Assembly (NCBI GenBank): GCA_900758895.1
Contig: CAAETG010000063.1
Location: forward strand, 1 to 6,685
DNA from: Bacilli bacterium
GTDB lineage: Bacteria; Bacillota_I; Bacilli_A; RF39; UBA660
Reading direction: 5' to 3'
Length of the DNA stretch: 6,685 nt
The stretch's first letter is position 1; the number at the start of each line of letters is the position of its first letter. The translations under genes and the position numbers were made by a program. A model generated the notes under the pieces. It was not told the origin of the DNA and did not search any database. It saw only the letters and a program-made list of their open reading frames with translations. Below are positions 1-6,567 of this stretch, one piece after another.

Positions 1-786
1 ATTACATTCATTAGTATACTTATAATATCTATGGTTATATTTAAACTCACTTCTGAGCCAGGATACGTTTTATGTGTTATAGCATTTTTTGTTTATGCTG
101 AGAATGGTTGGCAACTTAAATCAATGTTAGCAACAATATTTATTGTATTAGCTTTATATTGGTATAAAGAAAAAATCTATGGAAAAAGAGTTGTACTGAA
201 AAATATTCTTGTGTATCTTATTCTTGTTTTTTTGGCTACACAATTTCATTTTTTGTCATTATTTTTTATTGTCTTTCTATTTCAACCATTGCTTGCAAAA
301 TATTTTATGCAGGTTTTAGCGGGAGATGTTTTGATGTTGTTAGTCGTTAGGGGTGCGTTGCCGATTGCAGCAGGATATATCCCGGCATTATCTAATTATA
401 TGTCTCCTATATCATTGCCGAGTTTTTTGGTAACGGTTGTTTGGCAGATACTAGGTGGATTAATTATTTATTGGTTAGCCTCATCTGGTGGAGAAAATTT
501 TTTACAAACCTCATTTTATTTGGATGGAACGAAAATAATGTTTTTATTGCTTCCGTTTTATTTTTATGCAAATGTTGCCACTCGAATTTATCGAATATGG
601 ATAATTTTTATGGCAATTTATGCAGCTCATAGAAATAGAGAACAGTTGAGAATTGAGAAGAATAGGTTCATATTCGATGCGTATATTTTGTGTTCATATT
701 TCTTTTGGTTTATCCTACTTCCTGTGTTACAAGGGGGAGAATCAATAATAGTGAATGTTATAAATAATAATATTTTAAATATGTAA
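1..786 (+). CDS. EpsG/Wzy-like polysaccharide polymerase, C-terminal part (5' end outside window)
   Basis: The reading frame is open to base 1, so the ATG at 31 is an internal Met and the true start lies upstream; 261 codons are visible. The protein is almost entirely hydrophobic segments joined by short basic loops, as in an integral membrane polymerase that joins flipped repeat units outside the cell. Features resembling the EpsG family (usually about 350 residues) are a Q-L-K-S-M-L-A segment where the family has a basic residue followed by A, a loop rich in K/R, then A-x-Q-F-H (His codon 247-249), and late in the protein T-R-I-Y-R (codons 580-594) before a hydrophobic stretch. The next gene is a flippase, the usual partner. 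The family assignment is by pattern only; a divergent Wzy O-antigen polymerase is the alternative. The stop codon overlaps the ribosome site of the next gene. Confidence 0.6.
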   Translation: MTFISILIISMVIFKLTSEPGYVLCVIAFFVYAENGWQLKSMLATIFIVLALYWYKEKIYGKRVVLKNILVYLILVFLATQFHFLSLFFIVFLFQPLLAKYFMQVLAGDVLMLLVVRGALPIAAGYIPALSNYMSPISLPSFLVTVVWQILGGLIIYWLASSGGENFLQTSFYLDGTKIMFLLLPFYFYANVATRIYRIWIIFMAIYAAHRNREQLRIEKNRFIFDAYILCSYFFWFILLPVLQGGESIIVNVINNNILNM

Positions 787-789
787 GGA
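785..789 (+). promoter_or_regulatory. Ribosome binding site for the flippase gene
   Basis: AAGGA lies 8 nt before the ATG at 798 and overlaps the TAA stop of the polymerase gene. This suggests translational coupling of polymerase and flippase. Confidence 0.6.
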
Positions 790-797
790 TATATTTT

Positions 798-2342
798 ATG
801 GGAAAAAGTATAAATTCAAAAAAAATGTTTAAAAACACTTTTATGCTTTATATTCGTCAGATTGTAATCCTTGTTATTAATCTTGTATCTGTCAGAATTC
901 TTCTCCATAGTTTTGGAGAAGATGACTATGGACTATATACATTAATAGCAGGTATTGCATCTATGTTCAGTATTTTAAGTGGAGCTATGTCATCTGCGAG
1001 TCAGAGATTTTATAGCTTTTATATGGGACAGGATAAATATGATGAACTAAAGAAATGCGTGTGGACATCACTAATAGTTTATGTTCTAATCGCTGTAGTA
1101 GTATTCTTATTTGCTGAGACAGTAGGGTTTTGGTATGTTCAAACAAGGCTTATAGTACCAGTAGACAGGATTCACCAAGTTATATGGTTATATCAGTTTT
1201 CGATTATTAGTCTGATACTTACAATTTTTGTCACACCCTTTTTAGCATATGTTATTTCTTATGAAGATATGGATATTTATGCTGCTATTTCTATTATAGA
1301 AGTAGTCTTAAAATTAGTTATTGCATTTTTAATAAAAGCATTAAATCCAGATATTAGACTTGCAATATATGGATTGTTGCTTGTCGGTGTTTCTGGTATA
1401 TCATTTTTATCGTATCTAGTTGTTGTAAAAGCAAAATATAAATGGAAGATGGGGGGACAATTTGATAGAAATTTATTTAAGGAAATGCTATCATTTGCAT
1501 CTTGGAATTTATTTGGATCAGCTATTTTCTCTTTTAAGAATCAGGCTGTAAATATTGTAATCAATCAAAATTTTAATGCGGGAATAGTAACAGCACGAGG
1601 AATAGCAACATCTATATATTCAGCATTAGCAAGTTTTTCGACAAATTTTAGTAATGCTTTGAGACCACAAATTGTAAAGAATTATGCGGCAGAAAATGAT
1701 GATGAATTATACTATTTTGTCAATTTTTCTTCAAAAATAACATTTTTGCTTATGTTTGTACTTATGTTTCCATTTTATTATGATATGCCTTTTATTATTC
1801 ATTTATGGTTAGGATCTATTCCAAAGTATGCAGTAGAATTTGCTAGGCTAGGGTTGATAGAGGCATTGATAGAATCAATAACATTACCTATAAGCCCATT
1901 GGCAGATGCAACGGGAAAAATTAAAATTTATCAGATTGTTGTAGGTGGAATATTACTTTTCAATCTTCCAATGAGCATTGTTTTGATTCATTTTATTAAG
2001 ATCCCATGTGTTGTTTATTATATATCAATTTTTCTCACTTTTTTGGCTAGTATTGGAAGAATATTATGTACATCAAAAATTACGAAGTTGTCATTTGGAA
2101 AGTATATTAAAGATGTTGTAGCAAAATGTATAGCTTTATGTATATTGCTATTAGTGGCAGTTTATGGTATTAATTTGCTAATTACTAACAGTGTTTTAAA
2201 ACATATTACATCATATGGTGTTTATACTATTTTGATTATGCTGTCTATAACATGCTTACTTTTTACAACTAAAGAGAGAGAATCTTTAAAAGAATTAATG
2301 GGTAATTTATTAAAAAAAATCAAGAGGAATAAAGCATCATGA
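798..2342 (+). CDS. Wzx-type oligosaccharide flippase (polysaccharide transporter/MATE-like superfamily)
   Basis: The 514-residue membrane protein has roughly a dozen or more hydrophobic segments, a basic N-terminus (M-G-K-S-I-N-S-K-K) and a basic C-terminal tail. It matches the flippase group common in gut bacterial capsule loci: an early V-R-I-L-L-x-x-F-G-x-x-D-Y-G-L-Y segment, the S-S-A-S-Q-R-F motif at residues 65-71, an A-E-T-x-G-F-W segment after it, and a central W-N-L-F-G ... N-Q-x-F-N-A-G ... A-R-G-I-A block followed by L-R-P-Q-I-V-K. The length is normal for the family. Members flip undecaprenyl-linked repeat units across the cytoplasmic membrane. The start is supported by AAGGA 8 nt upstream. 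The stop overlaps the ATG of the next gene (ATGA at 2339-2342). No damage is seen, and an A8 tract near the 3' end stays in frame. Confidence 0.88.
   Translation: MGKSINSKKMFKNTFMLYIRQIVILVINLVSVRILLHSFGEDDYGLYTLIAGIASMFSILSGAMSSASQRFYSFYMGQDKYDELKKCVWTSLIVYVLIAVVVFLFAETVGFWYVQTRLIVPVDRIHQVIWLYQFSIISLILTIFVTPFLAYVISYEDMDIYAAISIIEVVLKLVIAFLIKALNPDIRLAIYGLLLVGVSGISFLSYLVVVKAKYKWKMGGQFDRNLFKEMLSFASWNLFGSAIFSFKNQAVNIVINQNFNAGIVTARGIATSIYSALASFSTNFSNALRPQIVKNYAAENDDELYYFVNFSSKITFLLMFVLMFPFYYDMPFIIHLWLGSIPKYAVEFARLGLIEALIESITLPISPLADATGKIKIYQIVVGGILLFNLPMSIVLIHFIKIPCVVYYISIFLTFLASIGRILCTSKITKLSFGKYIKDVVAKCIALCILLLVAVYGINLLITNSVLKHITSYGVYTILIMLSITCLLFTTKERESLKELMGNLLKKIKRNKAS
2322..2328 (+). promoter_or_regulatory. 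Ribosome binding site pointing to ATG 2339
   Basis: AAGAGGA ends 10 nt before the ATG at 2339, inside the end of the flippase gene. It identifies 2339, not the TTG at 2370, as the ancestral start of the acyltransferase gene, because no comparable purine-rich site precedes 2370. Confidence 0.6.
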
Positions 2343-3036
2343 AAAATAACAGTAGAATATGTAGAAAAATTGGAATTAAGTAGAATAAAAACTACTTTGA
2401 TTTATAATCGATTTGATTTATGGCAAGAAAATGTAAAATGGAAAATTATAAAAGTATCTCAGCAGGAAAATGAAGAAGCAAAATATTTGCAAGTGAAATT
2501 GGATAATAAAATTTGTGGAAATTTGAGCTTTACAGATTATGTCATTGGTGAAGCAGCTGAAAAAGTATTATTTAAATTAATTCAAGTTTTTTGGAATTAT
2601 AAAAACGTTTCATATGGCTCAGATTATGCAATGACAGAGCAGGAGTATATTAAAAAATATCATGTGACAGATATATATGAACTGAAATTTGGAAATACGA
2701 TTGCTGCAGTCTTATTATCGTGTGAGCAAGGAACGGATGTATTTTTGGAAAATTTCTCTTTCGATAATAAATTGTCAAAACAATCTCCAGGAATGATTAT
2801 ATATAATTTATATCTTAAAATGTTAGCTAAAAAACAAAAAGAACGTTTGTTCTTAGAGAGGGGGTACGTACATATATAAGACAAAGTATGGCAGTATAGA
2901 ACAAAAAGTTTGCAATCAAGCTTTTTATAAGAGCAAAAAATATAAGATTAGAGAAGAGTTTGTAATATGGTTACATGTATTGGTGGCAAGAGTGTTACCG
3001 AAAAGTATTGTAAAAAAAATAAGATCAAAACAGTAA
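2339..3036 (+). pseudogene. GNAT-type (CelD/FemAB-like) acyltransferase, broken by two +1 frameshifts
   Basis: The ATG at 2339, overlapping the flippase stop as ATGA, opens a frame that ends after 14 codons (TAG). If the A5 run at 2342-2346 is shortened by one base, the frame reads M-K-I-T-V-E-Y-V-E-K and runs into the long open frame that ends at 2879. Shortening the G5 run at 2860-2864 by one base joins that frame to a third, ending at TAA 3034-3036 and including Y-K-T-K-Y-G-S. The repaired product is 231 residues. It carries marks of the GNAT fold as found in CelD/BcsL-like enzymes: a strand G-N-T-I-A-A-V-L-L, then S-P-G (about 149-151) before a helix, then Y-K-x-K-Y-G-S (about 179-185) near the C-terminus. 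By family it would transfer an acyl group, plausibly to an amino sugar of the polymer; the substrate is unknown. As written, the longest piece is 169 codons from TTG 2370 without the C-terminal motif, so the product is probably inactive unless the indels are sequence errors. Confidence 0.65.
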
Positions 3037-3040
3037 AGGG
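3036..3040 (+). promoter_or_regulatory. Weak, widely spaced ribosome binding site for the FrhB-like gene
   Basis: AAGGG sits 12 nt before ATG 3053, overlapping the last base of the acyltransferase stop. The spacing is longer than ideal, but no closer site is seen and the encoded N-terminus starts just before the first cluster motif, as usual for the family. Confidence 0.4.
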
Positions 3041-3052
3041 TTAACAAATTAT

Positions 3053-4267
3053 ATGATAAAATTGGCTTCAAAAGATGAATGCACAGGTTGTATGTCATGT
3101 GTGAATAGTTGCTCAATAGGAGCAATTAGAATATCGAGAGATGATAGTAATGGTTTTGATTATCCTGAAATTGAGAAAGATAAATGTATATTATGTGGAA
3201 AATGTATGAAGTCATGTCCGGTTTTATTGTATTCGCCTAATTATAATGTTAAGAAAGCGGATAGCCTTGATATCGGAGAACTATATGCGGCTGTTAATAT
3301 AAATACAAATGCGCGACTAACTGCTAGTAGCGGAGGGATTTTTGAAATTTTGTCGAACTATATTATATCTAATGGTGGAGTTGTGTTTGGAGCAGAGTTT
3401 GATGAAACATTTGGCGTAAAACATAATTATGCAGAATCAATGGATGGAGTTGTTCGCTTCAAAACAAGTAAATATGTTCAAAGTTATATAAGTAAGGATA
3501 TTTATAAAAAATGTTATGATTTTTGCGAAAATGATAGAATGGTTTTATTTACAGGAACATCTTGTCAAATAAATGGTTTGTATACATATTTAAAAAAAGA
3601 TTATAGCAATTTGTATACATTAGATTTGATTTGTTCTGGCAATACGTCTCCAGGACTTTGGAAAAAATATTTGGAGTATCGTGAAAATAAACAAAATTCA
3701 AAAATTTGTAGTGTGAATTTCAGAGATAAAACTTTTGGATGGGATAGGTTTAGCTTAAAAATTTCTTTTCTATCAGGAAAAAAGTACATAAGAATTTTGC
3801 CAAATGATGAATGGGCATTCTTTTTTTTGAAACATTATGCACAGCGTGAATGTTGTTATTCTTGTAAATATAAAGATATACATCATAAATCGGATTTTAC
3901 TTTGGGAGATTTTTGGGGAGTTCAACTCAGTTATCCTGAATTATATGATGATAAAGGGTTATCCTTTGTTCTTATAAATTCATTAAAAGCCAAACAACTT
4001 CTTGATTCAGATGAGTTAAATAGTATTTGGACAAAAAAAATACCAATAGATATGTTAGAAAAGCATAACACTACAATAGTTAAGTCACCTATGAAACCTA
4101 AGGACAGAGATAGGTTTTATGAGGATTTTAGCAGAATGTCATTTGGAGAATTGAGTAAAAAATATGTAAAAATTCCTTTATGGAGAAAGAATAACAATTT
4201 GTTTGATAGTTATTGGAGACTACGAATTAGTTTGAGTCGATGTTATCATAAATTTTTTAAAAGATAG
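3053..4267 (+). CDS. 2[4Fe-4S] ferredoxin / coenzyme F420 hydrogenase beta subunit (FrhB)-like protein of polysaccharide loci
   Basis: This is a soluble 404-residue protein. An N-terminal dicluster ferredoxin domain has C10-x2-C13-x2-C16-x3-C20 and C45-x2-C48-x2-C51-x3-C55(P), enough for two [4Fe-4S] clusters. A FrhB-type domain follows: S-S-G-G-I-F (92-97), G-T-S-C-Q-I (168-173), D-L-I-C-S-G (191-196), a C-C-x-x-C group (267-271) and L-G-D-F-W-G (284-289). FrhB relatives bind a flavin and pass electrons between it, iron-sulfur clusters and a partner or F420. A gut Clostridia-type host is not expected to make F420, so flavin/ferredoxin chemistry is more likely. The gene lies just upstream of the pyruvyl transferase gene, a pairing I recall from other capsule loci, so a redox step in sugar modification is inferred; the true substrate is unknown. 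Two family motifs deviate (GTPCQ to GTSCQ, ICHG to ICSG). Family identity is firm, role is not. Confidence 0.85.
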   Translation: MIKLASKDECTGCMSCVNSCSIGAIRISRDDSNGFDYPEIEKDKCILCGKCMKSCPVLLYSPNYNVKKADSLDIGELYAAVNINTNARLTASSGGIFEILSNYIISNGGVVFGAEFDETFGVKHNYAESMDGVVRFKTSKYVQSYISKDIYKKCYDFCENDRMVLFTGTSCQINGLYTYLKKDYSNLYTLDLICSGNTSPGLWKKYLEYRENKQNSKICSVNFRDKTFGWDRFSLKISFLSGKKYIRILPNDEWAFFFLKHYAQRECCYSCKYKDIHHKSDFTLGDFWGVQLSYPELYDDKGLSFVLINSLKAKQLLDSDELNSIWTKKIPIDMLEKHNTTIVKSPMKPKDRDRFYEDFSRMSFGELSKKYVKIPLWRKNNNLFDSYWRLRISLSRCYHKFFKR

Positions 4268-4270
4268 GGG
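4266..4270 (+). promoter_or_regulatory. Ribosome binding site supporting a TTG start at 4280
   Basis: AGGGG, overlapping the TAG stop of the upstream gene, lies 9 nt before TTG 4280. The next in-frame ATG (4295) would remove the first strand, K-I-G-I-M, that begins this family, so the TTG is the better start. Confidence 0.6.
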
Positions 4271-4279
4271 ATAATTAAT

Positions 4280-5374
4280 TTGAAAATTGGAATTATGACT
4301 TTATGGCAAACGAAACATAACTATGGAGCTATATTACAAAATTATGCATTGCAGAAATATCTTTCTAAGCAAGGATACAACCCATTTCTTATTAGATATG
4401 TCGAAAAGATACAAGGCAATGTATTCTTTAAAATTAAAGTAGTGCTTTCAAAAGTAAAAAAAAGAATTGTTATAGAAAAAAATTCTTGTTCTAAAGATAA
4501 AAATAGAAATTTTGACGACTTCATAAAGAAAAATATGAATGTTTCCCCAAAAATATATATTGGCTATAAAGAACTGGTGAATGATCCGCCAGAGGCTGAT
4601 GCGTATATTGTGGGTTCGGATCAAGTATGGAATTTTTATAATGCTAAATTAGATATATGCAGGGATAATATACATGCATATTTTTTGGATTTTGGTAAAG
4701 AAAACATAAGAAGGATATCCTATGCTGCAAGTTGGGATCCGAAATATGTAAGCAATGAACAATTATCAGAGATAAGGCCATTAATTAATAAATTAGATTA
4801 TGTTTCGGTTCGGGAAAAAAAAGGGTTAGAGTTATGTGAAAAATGTGGTGTAAAAAATCCAGAATGGGTTGTTGATCCAACGCTTTTACTAAGTGCAGAA
4901 GAATATAGAACTTTGTATAAAAAGGATAAATATGTACGACATATAAAGAAAAAATACATTTTTATATATTTAGTAATGACGCAAACAATAAAATACAATT
5001 TGGATTACGTCTATAATTTTGCTAAGAAGAATGATTTAGAGGTAATATATGTAGCGGAGGATAAATCAATAGACAATTATACTAAATATTATCCAACTAT
5101 ACCTGAATGGCTCTATTTAGTTGATAATGCGGATTTTGTTTTAACGAATTCGTTTCATGGAACAGTCTTTTCTCTTATTTTTAAAAAACAATTTGGAACA
5201 ATACCTTTAAAAGGATATTCTTCAGCAACGAATGAAAGGATAAGATCATTATTTGAATTGTTTAGTATTAGCCCGCGATTCGTAGAAAATGAGGATATTT
5301 CAATTCTGAAACAAGAATATAATCCTATTTTTAAAAATTTGACAAGTAATTTTATGCAATATTTGAAAGATTAA
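4280..5374 (+). CDS. Polysaccharide pyruvyl transferase family protein
   Basis: The 364-residue cytosolic protein starts at TTG and shows the family hallmarks in order: an N-terminal strand followed by N-Y-G-A-I-L-Q-N-Y-A-L (14-24), V-G-S-D-Q-V-W-N (G112-N118), F-L-D-F-G and S-Y-A-A-S-W in the next segment, V-S-V-R-E-K-K-G, V-D-P-T-L-L-L (D199 onward), and near the C-terminus P-E-W-L ... A-D-F-V-L-T-N-S-F-H-G-T (S291-T295). CsaB/WcaK-type members transfer an enolpyruvyl group from phosphoenolpyruvate to a sugar, usually giving a 4,6- or 3,4-linked pyruvate ketal, which adds negative charge to the polymer. The sugar here cannot be read from sequence. The gene starts 12 nt after the FrhB-like gene, and the two are likely co-translated. 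No frame damage is seen, and an A8 tract at 4815-4822 stays in frame. Some family members in capsule loci lack a tested function, so pyruvylation is likely, not proven. Confidence 0.88.
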   Translation: MKIGIMTLWQTKHNYGAILQNYALQKYLSKQGYNPFLIRYVEKIQGNVFFKIKVVLSKVKKRIVIEKNSCSKDKNRNFDDFIKKNMNVSPKIYIGYKELVNDPPEADAYIVGSDQVWNFYNAKLDICRDNIHAYFLDFGKENIRRISYAASWDPKYVSNEQLSEIRPLINKLDYVSVREKKGLELCEKCGVKNPEWVVDPTLLLSAEEYRTLYKKDKYVRHIKKKYIFIYLVMTQTIKYNLDYVYNFAKKNDLEVIYVAEDKSIDNYTKYYPTIPEWLYLVDNADFVLTNSFHGTVFSLIFKKQFGTIPLKGYSSATNERIRSLFELFSISPRFVENEDISILKQEYNPIFKNLTSNFMQYLKD

Positions 5375-5390
5375 ATGGTTGTTAGGTAAT

Positions 5391-5396
5391 AGGAGG
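5391..5396 (+). promoter_or_regulatory. Consensus ribosome binding site for the GT4 gene
   Basis: A perfect AGGAGG is placed 7 nt before ATG 5404. It is the strongest site in the window and the clearest sign that the host uses Shine-Dalgarno initiation in the Gram-positive style. Confidence 0.85.
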
Positions 5397-5403
5397 AAAT
5401 GAT

Positions 5404-6567
5404 ATGAAAGTTGTTTATTTGATGCGCTTTTGGCCAGTTTATGGTGGGGGAGAAACCGTTACCAGAATTTTAGTAAATGAATTAGCTTCAAGAAGTAATG
5501 ATGTTACGATTATTTATTTATGGGATAGAAATAATCAAACAACTCCATATTTAAATGAAAATATTAAAACAGTAAAATTGAATGGTATTACAAATTTGAA
5601 TGATGGGGATATAGGTACAAGAGATAAGAGTAATATTCGTAAACAGTTAACGACTATTTTTGAAAAAGAAAACTTTGATATTATTGTAAATCAATGGTTA
5701 CCAAGCCGAGAGGTATATAAGGCTGCTCAAAATACAGGTTCAAAGGTTATTAAATGTCATCACGGTGTTGTAAAGTATGTTCCGATTGTAAATACTTTAA
5801 AACAAAAAATTTTTTATGGAATATTTGGTGAAAAAGGCGGTTGGTTAAGAGTATATTGGCAACGCAAGCAAGATTATGATAATTGTGATAAATGGGTTTT
5901 TTTGAGCAATTCGTTTGTAGAGGATGCAAAAAAATTACTTGGTAAAATTGATGAGAAGAAGCTTTGTGCTATTGGAAATCCGTTACATTATGAAATCCCA
6001 AGTGAAACAATAGATTTTTCTAAAAAGACAAACAATATCTTGTATGTGGGAAGAATGATTGAATTAAAAAGAGTTCACTTTTTGTTAGACGTATGGTCTG
6101 ACATTCAAGATGAGGAATTAGCTCAAAATTGGACGTTTACATTGGTTGGAGACGGCGTTACCTTGAATGATGAGAAAGAATATGCAAAAAAAATAAATTG
6201 TAAACGCGTTAAATTTACTGGTTTTCAGGATCCAAGACCATATTATGAAAAAGCAGACATTTTAACAATGGCATCAAATAGTGAGGGCTTTGGCATGGTT
6301 TTGGTTGAAGCACAACAATATGGGTGTGTACCGATTGCATTGGACAGCTTTTCAGCAGTACATGATATTATTGAAAATGGACGTAATGGTGTACTTGTTG
6401 AAGATAATAACAGAGAAAAATATGGAAAAGAACTTTTAGAGTTAATCAGGAAAGAAGATATTAGAAGAACGATAGCAAAAAATGCTCTTCAAGATTGTAA
6501 GAAATTCTCTGTTAAAAATATAGTTGATCAGTGGGAAAATTTATTTAGAGAGGTGGTAACTGAATGA
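5404..6567 (+). CDS. Glycosyltransferase, GT4-type (GT-B fold)
   Basis: The 387-residue protein has a normal length for a two-Rossmann-domain GT-B enzyme. The N-terminal acceptor domain starts with a strand, then Y-G-G-G-E-T (13-18), and has H119-H120-G121. The C-terminal donor domain begins around L-Y-V-G-R-M (Y214-M218) with L-K-R nearby, then T-L-V-G-D-G, F-T-G-F-Q-D and the retaining E-x7-E signature E294-G-F-G-M-V-L-V-E302, which contacts the nucleotide-sugar donor. It should add one sugar to the lipid-linked repeat unit at the cytoplasmic membrane face; donor and acceptor cannot be told. It follows the longest gap of the operon (29 nt) with its own strong ribosome site, and its stop overlaps the next ATG. 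No signal peptide or membrane segment is seen. Confidence 0.9.
   Translation: MKVVYLMRFWPVYGGGETVTRILVNELASRSNDVTIIYLWDRNNQTTPYLNENIKTVKLNGITNLNDGDIGTRDKSNIRKQLTTIFEKENFDIIVNQWLPSREVYKAAQNTGSKVIKCHHGVVKYVPIVNTLKQKIFYGIFGEKGGWLRVYWQRKQDYDNCDKWVFLSNSFVEDAKKLLGKIDEKKLCAIGNPLHYEIPSETIDFSKKTNNILYVGRMIELKRVHFLLDVWSDIQDEELAQNWTFTLVGDGVTLNDEKEYAKKINCKRVKFTGFQDPRPYYEKADILTMASNSEGFGMVLVEAQQYGCVPIALDSFSAVHDIIENGRNGVLVEDNNREKYGKELLELIRKEDIRRTIAKNALQDCKKFSVKNIVDQWENLFREVVTE
6547..6556 (+). promoter_or_regulatory. Ribosome binding region for the last gene
   Basis: The purine-rich AGAGAGGTGG, inside the 3' end of the GT4 gene, lies just before ATG 6564. Its AGAGG core ends 10 nt before the start. With the ATGA overlap it supports coupled translation. 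Confidence 0.55.

Noticed and set aside
441..632. 63-codon frame on the + strand within the polymerase gene
   Set aside because: It is a shadow in another frame of a hydrophobic coding sequence, with no ribosome site or recognisable product.
899..922. Inverted repeat with a 9-bp stem and 6-nt loop near the flippase start
   Set aside because: It lies in the coding region of conserved flippase residues, has no following T-run and is more than 100 nt from the start codon. A chance or minor mRNA hairpin is the simplest reading.
2864..2871. Palindrome GTACGTAC beside the G5 frameshift
   Set aside because: It is eight bases long, with no second copy at a useful distance and no operator-like context; it lies inside the hidden coding C-terminus.
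2880..3052. Apparent 173-nt intergenic region that could hold a promoter, terminator or small RNA
   Set aside because: Bases up to 3036 are explained as the out-of-frame C-terminus of the acyltransferase. No GC-rich hairpin with T-run or spaced promoter boxes is seen, and only 16 nt remain before the next start.
2660..3125. Open frames on the minus strand (2660-2884 and 2925-3125)
   Set aside because: They oppose the acyltransferase and FrhB-like coding sequences, have no ribosome site or family pattern, and are expected by chance in AT-rich coding DNA.
3601..4998. Minus-strand open frames opposite the FrhB-like and pyruvyl transferase genes
   Set aside because: The plus strand carries clear family motifs throughout; the minus-strand frames are short and show none.
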